The translations under genes were made by a program, and so were the position numbers. A DNA stretch of 64,000 nt from contig JAYEVF010000051.1 in assembly GCA_036346355.1 (NCBI GenBank), positions 186,001-250,000 of the forward strand, in the 5' to 3' direction. A model generated the notes under the pieces. It was not told the DNA's origin, did no database searches, and was given only the letters and a program-made list of their open reading frames with translations. Shown one piece after another: positions 58,516 to 64,000 of the stretch; positions within the stretch are counted from its first letter, which is position 1; each line of letters starts with the position of its first letter. This DNA is from Rhipidocladum racemiflorum (lineage: Eukaryota; Streptophyta; Magnoliopsida; Poales; Poaceae).

Positions 58516-59175
58516 TACATGACTACTCTTACACGAATACTTAATGATTTGGTTATGTTCTCTCTTTAAGCACCTATGAAAATATTCTTAAAATAATTGA
58601 GAGAGGTACAGTCAGAATGGTTACTCTAAATGGCAACAAGTGAAGAAAAATTATATATTTAGTGGAAAAATTGGGAAAATTAATAAATATAATTAATTTC
58701 CATCCAAGCTTTTATATTTCTGAATCAGATTAAAAGAACTATACACATATTAGCTTGAAAACGCTTGTAATGGGGAAGTAATTGCAAAACAGATTTATTC
58801 ATAGAACGTATATAGTGCAGTTAAAATGCGGCTAAGTGTACGTATGCAACTATTTCTTTTATGAGAATATTGTCCTGTCGTAGATAACATTTGGAGTGTT
58901 TTGCTGCTATACCCTCTTCAACTCAATGTGAACGTAGGTTTGGGAAGGATGGATAAACTTAAGGAAAAACATTTAGATTTCCTTGATATTCAGGAGACCA
59001 TGGAAAAAAACATCTCCACGGGATGGTTAAAACATCTTTGATTTCATTTGGCATTGGTTTCCTTGGGGGGTTCAACGGGATACTTTTGATGTGGGTAGTA
59101 TCCTTTGTTAAATTCCACCTTAAAAACAAAAATGATGGTTTCAAGTGGATTTTGGTTGTGGTTTATGGGGCAGCA
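58516..59175. repeat. NLR-flank block Z, copy 2 (right part) with LINE fragment
   Basis: It matches 29210-29870 closely. 58950-59175 encodes the same L1 endonuclease relic (LKNKNDGFKWILVVVYGAA). Homology stops after GGGGCAGCACAA, where copy 1 goes on with CCTCAGTTTACGG. Confidence 0.85.
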
Positions 59176-59755
59176 CAATGTCGTGGGTCCGCACGTAGAG
59201 ACGAGTGCCGGGTCGAAAAGCCACGAGAGATTTGGTGGATGTCGAGGCCGTAGTGACAATCGATGGATAACCAGCTGTACGGAGCTACTGGTCTTGTTAA
59301 TCGAAAGACACCGCTGAGAGGTCTGTTTGTGGCACAAAATACCGCATGCCTTTTCATTTATTTTTCTTTCCTATAAATGGAGATCCTGCTCACTAATGAA
59401 GAGAAATCGCAGCTGACTAACTCAGAGATAAGCAACACTCGAAGAGATAAAGCTAACAATATTTAGAGATAGAATAGCTAAGAGATAGAGAACTAATCTG
59501 TCCTTCCCTCTGTTATAATACCGTGTCAGCGGAAGCGATAATGAATCTAACCGAGATGATAATGTGCAATCACAGACGACACCGGAGGCACAATATTTGT
59601 TAACGAGGATCGGCCGAAGTCTACATCCCCGAGGCATGACTACGGGCGCTCCTCCCCAATTAATAAGAATTATGCCGGGCATCCGAGCGATACATCATGC
59701 CATGCCGCCACCCAAACCGAGCCACCGAGTCGCCTTGTTGTTGAAACAACAGGGG
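59176..59755. other. LTR-like sequence of unknown family
   Basis: It begins TGTCGTGGGTCCG at the point where block Z homology stops, with TATAAATGG near 59374 and leader-like sequence beyond. No second LTR, coding domain or target duplication was established. Confidence 0.35.
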
Positions 59756-59763
59756 TTTGGCCA

Positions 59764-60216
59764 TAGGGCTGGAAAATAAGCTCGTGTCTCGTGGCTCGGC
59801 TCGGGCTCTCCCGAGCCTGGCTCGGCTCGCACAGGCTCGTGGCTTGGACCGAGCTCAAGCCGAGCCTACTTTTCAGGCTCGCAAAAACACCGAGCCGGCT
59901 CGGCTCGGCTCGCGAGCCGGCTCGCGAGCCAAATTGGCTCAGTGGCTCAGCCCATGCAGGGAATTTAGTATGATTAATGACTTATATTTTTAGGAAAAAG
60001 ATGATGTTGAGACAATTCCATTTCCTACAAGTGTGATATAGAGCAACTAAGCAACTACTATTATTTAGTAGTAACTAGTAAGTTAATATTATTCACTGCA
60101 AATATATGAATTATTGTATAAATACTTAATTTCTTAATAAAATGTTCGGCTCAAGAGCCAACGAGCGGCTCATGGCGAGACCAGAGCCGGGCTCGGCTCG
60201 GCTCGCTTTCACTCTA
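59764..60216. mobile_element. hAT-like non-autonomous element, 453 bp, GAGCC-rich
   Basis: Ends TAGGGCTGGAAAATAAGCTCG and (reverse complement) TAGAGTGAAAGCGAGCC are imperfect inverted repeats. The 8-bp duplication TTTGGCCA flanks it (59756-59763 and 60217-60224). Subterminal regions consist of CGAGCC/GGCTCG words. No transposase is present. Confidence 0.88.
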
Positions 60217-60397
60217 TTTGGCCACATATTTAAAGGCCCCTAGGTACAGAGTTGGACTATGACTCCACCGTAGCTCCTAATACAACTCTAAGTCTAGATG
60301 TACACATATTCAACACCATCAATTGCCGTCCAGACTCTCCTCATTTGCGCCTACTGGGACTTCCATGGAAGGAGTCCTTTTCCGATAATACACATTG

Positions 60398-61005
60398 TCA
60401 AAGCCCATAACAGCACTCCTCCAAATTGAGCTTGTTGGCAAGCGTAAAGTCTGGATATGTCTGGCATAGCTCTGAAATTGGGACCCATGTTGCCTCGTTT
60501 GCTGGTTTATGCTTCCATTGAACTAATACTTGACGCTTGCCCTTGAGGAACCTTTGGCCTATAAAGAGATGAGGCTCTGTAGACCTTGTGTCGGTGTTGG
60601 TCGTTAGATCGGACGGAAGCGGAGGCGCAGTGGTCGGCGGTTCGCCTTTGTATATCTTCAACAGCGATACGTGAAAGACGTCATGGAGCCGGGCTGTTGC
60701 TGGTAATTGTAGTCGATACGCCATCTGTACCGATGCGTTCGGATATTCGGTATGGTCCGAAGAACCGAGCCGGGTTGTCAGCTGTCAAACACCGGAGGTA
60801 CAGCTCGACCGTTTTGTTGACAATTTCCGTTTGTCCGTCCGTTTGCGGGTGATACGCTGTGGACATGAGGAATGTAGTGGCGCATCGTTTGAGAAAGTCC
60901 TTCCAGAAAGCACCGGTGAAGATTGGGTCTTTATCAGACACAATGGACTCGGGCATGCCATACAGGACAAAGTGTGCATACTTTGGACAGACTGATGAGG
61001 TATTG
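60398..61005 (-). pseudogene. Chromovirus integrase and chromodomain fragment
   Basis: Minus-strand frames give the integrase core piece MPESIVSDKDPIFTGAFW and YHPQTDGQTEIVNKTVELYL. An internal deletion then joins it to FFGPYRISERIG, followed in another frame by YRLQLPATARLHDVFHVSLL and the chromodomain tail GKRQVLVQWKHKPANEATWV. Several hundred bases of integrase are missing and frames differ, so it is a relic. The left limit is the stop near 60398; LTRs were not found. Confidence 0.85.
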
Positions 61006-61370
61006 GAAGTGGTTGAAGGAGTCCTGTGGGAGAGAGTGAACTAGACTTATATTAGTTTAATTTACTACAGTGGTCGGGAGGCTTGTGGTACATCTTAGCC
61101 TCCTACCAAGTTCTTGTATTAAAATTCAGAAATCAAGTTCCCATACAAAAGAAACAATACTAAGATTTCATTTCTAGTACTTGTTCATTTGCAAAATTCT
61201 CAAATTAAATTCTTGTACTGACACCATAAACAATGCTTACTTCCGTTGAATATAACCAATTGTATAGTTATTATATATTGAAAATTAAAATTGTACTATC
61301 AGCAAACTACCCATGAAATTCTACAAATATGAATTGCTTTATAGATGTAGCAGTTTACTTTATTTACATA
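61006..61370. other. Intergenic AT-rich DNA
   Basis: Nothing recognised. Confidence 0.3.
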
Positions 61371-61400
61371 CTAGATAAGAGCCTATGCGTTGCAACGAAA
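61371..61400 (-). mobile_element. Helitron 3' terminus
   Basis: On the minus strand the sequence GTTGCAACGCATAGGC is followed by CTCTTATCTAG and then T. GTTGCAACGCACGGGC...CTAG|T is the common rice Helitron 3' end; here the stem is slightly decayed but CGTTGCAACG remains a perfect palindrome. The element would extend to higher coordinates; its TC 5' end was not located. Confidence 0.65.
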
Positions 61401-61799
61401 ACACACTTTTGAACCAAATAATCAAATCATACCATGAGTTACCGTATTACACTTTTCTATCTCAACATCTAACTACATAGAGGCTTCTCTACAACACGAG
61501 ATAACCCTACTCACTAAACAAATACCTAAATCAAAATCCATTTTACAACCTACAATCGCCAACTAACATAAGGTATCTTTAGTGAAGCCAACAAGAATGA
61601 CCCTATAAACAACAGCACATAAGTCTGGCGATGCTTGACCAACACATAAGTCTGGCGATGCTTGCGAACGTCCAGTTGTATCTTTCTTCTAACATAAGAC
61701 ACACCCACAGTCTTCACATCATCACCAACCTCGGCACCTCCCTTGCAGTGATCTCCAATTTCCTGATCCACCATCCACGATTGAGAGTCCGGATAGAGT

Positions 61800-62345
61800 A
61801 TCTTTCATCTACTCAGTATCAGGATCCTGCTCCATAGGTACAATGGTGACTCTAGGGAAACATCCTAGCCCAATGGATTTATGAGTGAAGGAGAAGCTGG
61901 CAGAACTGGCTTGCAACAATGGCAGCTAAAGTAGAAACCACAATCAATGGCTAGAATAGGGGCTCTAGAATGCTGTGCTCAGATCAGTAGGGTGCTTGAT
62001 CAGGTATGCTTCTTGACCAGAATATCCATTACAAGGAACACAAAACTAATGCTTTTCTTTGTTATATGTTAGAATCTGCAGGACCATGTACCTGAATTGA
62101 TTTCTTGTTGAAGTGACCTAAGTCTGCCAACATAGCTTTAGCACCTGATTATGATCACAAATATTTAATACCGTGTTGTTGTCGGGTGAATCAAGTACGA
62201 ACAATGCATACTAATAATTTACTTTTCATTGTACGCTTGACCTTAAAATTAAAAGGATTGTAACTAATCAGCTTAAAATTCTCACCTGTTATGCACAGAA
62301 TAATGGCTCCAAGTTGCTCCCAGCCTACTCTTTAATTCCCATATG
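61800..62345 (-). pseudogene. HAK/KUP/KT potassium transporter fragment
   Basis: Three exon-like pieces in order on the minus strand: GWEQLGAIILCIT (about 62288-62335); then, after an intron with GT-AG ends, GAKAMLADLGHFNKKSIQ (about 62094-62145); then GQEAYLIKHPTDLSTAF, STLAAIVASQ and SIGLGCFPRVTIVPME (about 61805-62020). These match the conserved membrane core of plant HAK/KUP transporters (family motifs TEAMFADLGHFS, GQAAYL, IALGCFPRV). Stops (TAG for the Trp of LFWP) and frameshifts show it is dead. N- and C-terminal regions are absent. Introns are retained, so it was copied as DNA. It lies next to a Helitron 3' end on the same strand, suggesting capture. Confidence 0.85.
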
Positions 62346-63540
62346 TTACAAAACACAGCAGAACTTACCATGTTCAATCACTATATGGTTGTCGTTGCTA
62401 ATTCGATCAGCATCTCCATTGCTCCATAGTCACAGCCAATGTGTCACTCAAAATGTAAAAGGCATAGAAGAAATCAAACTAAAGAATGGGCTCTAGCACA
62501 GAGTACTTCCAATTTGCTATGGAGCCAAACCACGTGAACTAGAAGCGAAGAGTGATAGCTGGTGTTGAGCCATTGAGTAGAGGACACGGTGTAGTTCAAA
62601 ATTTATTGAACAAGCAGACTATGATTGTTTTTAAAACAAACAATTAATCTAACAAGATAATCCATCCATGTGATTCAGAAGCATGTCATGGTCATGTTGC
62701 TCGGAAGGTATGTTGTGAGGCAGCCAGATGGTAGATAGAACAATGAGGCTCGGCCATCACATTGTCACATCATAATTGAGTGCAACTATACTTAACCCCA
62801 ATATTTTTAATACTGATACTACAAATAGATAAGAAATCCAAATGTCCAAATTCACCCAAAAGAAATAGGATTTGAACAACCTGGGTTCCCATATTAACAG
62901 AATTGGCATACTGTTGTCGGTATGAACAACACACCATTCTTTTTTTGCAAATAGAAGTGTCTGGGTAAATTGACCAGCATGGGAGGAGACATTGCCACAA
63001 ATTAAACCATAAAAGCTGCAATTTTCTTAGATGATGAGGGTAAATGCCTGGTGATTTTTAGCTAATATTTGACAGTTGTATTGCTGCTGCTCAAAAACCA
63101 TTAGTGTATAGTAATTGTAGTATCATTGGTTAGTTGATGCCTCCACTCAACATCGAGCAAGCGTATCATAAGTTTAGACACTGGATTTTTTTAAGAAAAG
63201 ATAATCCATAATAGATGCACATAGGGGCACTTGTAATAGAAAAACAATTTTCTGTGAATGCAAACTACGAAGGCAAAAGGATCCTATTAGGCATTAGGCA
63301 TATGCATATACATTGTGCACATCAAATAAATATTATGTGTCCCCATGACCGTTAACCACATTTCAAAGTAGGAATTATTTTGTAGTTTCATCACTGTAAC
63401 AACATTTTAAGTTGCAGATATTTTCTTGCACATGCTATAATACACCTACGATGTTGCCACCCATTAGCACGAAAACTTTGATGCAACTATATCAAAGGAG
63501 ACTTTCCCTAAAAACTGTATGGGAGAGAGGACACCAAGCA
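62346..63540. other. Non-coding DNA
   Basis: No exon, repeat or element end was recognised. If the Helitron 3' end at 61371 is real, its 5' end should lie here or beyond the window. Confidence 0.3.
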
Positions 63541-63832
63541 TCAGCTCCTCCAGTGGGCCGGCCTCCATCGAACAGGCTCTCGCGACCACACGGCGGTTGT
63601 CGATGGAAGGAGGAGCCCACAGGACATGCTGCAGTGCTTATCCCAGTGCCGATGAGCTGCATAGCCGCTTCTCTCTCTGTTGCGTGTGGGGCGGTGAGAT
63701 CTAGGGGAAGAAGCGCTATTTGGGGGGAATTTCGAGCAGCGTGAAATTTGGGGATGGGCCGCAGGGGCGGGAAAATTTGGGGATGGAGAGGAGAAGGAGA
63801 TCTGTCCGATATATTGGACAGTCCAGATTTCG
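63541..63832 (-). other. Possible gene 5' end (minus strand)
   Basis: A CpG-rich block after a long AT-rich stretch. On the minus strand it reads like a 5' UTR followed by an ATG near 63663 (MQLIGTGISTAACPVGSS), open for about 57 codons. I do not recognise the product. It may instead be a random frame in a GC-rich element. Confidence 0.3.
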
Positions 63833-64000
63833 ATAGGAGAAACACACGATCCGTGGCGTCTAAAATACTGCGTTTTGATTAGACGAAAGCGAGTAGCAAT
63901 GGATTTGTGGCCCCCGACAGCGCCACGAATCCATCGCTGCTCGCTTTCGTCCAATCAAAACGCAGTATTTTAGGTGCCACGGATCGTGTGTTTCTCCTGT
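63833..64000. repeat. 79-bp-arm palindrome cut by the window edge
   Basis: 63833-63911 and 63922-64000 are reverse complements at 72 of 79 positions, separated by a 10-base loop. The seven differences are all transitions; five leave G-T pairs and two A-C. The pairing is still running at the last base, so the arms probably extend beyond the window. Confidence 0.92.

Noticed and set aside
63492..63954. Two minus ORFs of 117 and 137 codons as complete genes
   Set aside because: They run through the palindrome and GC-rich leader; only the short ATG-led frame near 63663 is plausible, and it is unrecognised.
1..64000. CRISPR arrays, rRNA, tRNA or bacterial operons
   Set aside because: No direct-repeat/spacer pattern and no conserved RNA gene sequence was seen; tandem repeats here are explained by transposable elements and microsatellites.

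Overview
This window is nuclear DNA of a grass, most likely rice (Oryza). The signs are AT-rich intergenic DNA with GC-rich gene 5' ends, GT-AG introns, Tat-type and chromovirus-type Ty3/gypsy elements, a CACTA transposon with TNP2- and TNPA-type genes, Stowaway, Tourist and hAT-like small elements, Helitrons, and a grass-type NLR resistance gene family. No bacterial features, rRNA, tRNA or CRISPR were seen. Almost everything is transposon or degraded gene. The only host-type genes visible are a broken NLR gene with satellite fragments, a fragment of a HAK/KUP potassium transporter, and a possible gene 5' end at the right edge.

Layout. 1-13741: the 3' part of a plus-oriented LTR retrotransposon (3' LTR 13122-13741) carrying an antisense gene, split by a 10.6-kb CACTA element (1219-11800, TSD GTA). 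13742-15965: a piece of NLR 3' region and its downstream flank. 15966-27435: a complete 11.5-kb minus-oriented Tat-like gypsy element (TSD ATTAC) with broken gag-pol and an intron-containing antisense plant-mobile-domain gene. 27436-30790: NLR-flanking DNA with a chromovirus remnant, a 451-bp hAT-like element and a LINE fragment. 30789-35386: the NLR gene on the minus strand, broken, with partial duplications at both ends. 35387-44740: intergenic repeats, a Stowaway, a probable Helitron, a hAT-like element, a GA microsatellite and gypsy debris. 44921-53890: a Tourist element, CACTA and LTR debris, and duplicated blocks, one of which holds a clean Helitron. 53891-59175: a second copy of the NLR-flank DNA, holding a solo LTR that itself holds a 4-kb LTR-type insertion. 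59176-64000: another hAT-like element, a chromovirus fragment, a Helitron 3' end next to the HAK fragment, and a long palindrome at the right edge.

How the parts relate. The local sequence is repeated within the window, so many insertions can be compared with an uninserted copy a few to tens of kb away. That makes boundaries and target-site duplications unusually secure. The two large gypsy elements lie in opposite orientation, and each has a gene on the opposite strand starting just inside its 3' LTR. In the complete element the pentamer TCGGC/GCCGA is strongly enriched in LTRs, gag-pol and the antisense gene alike.
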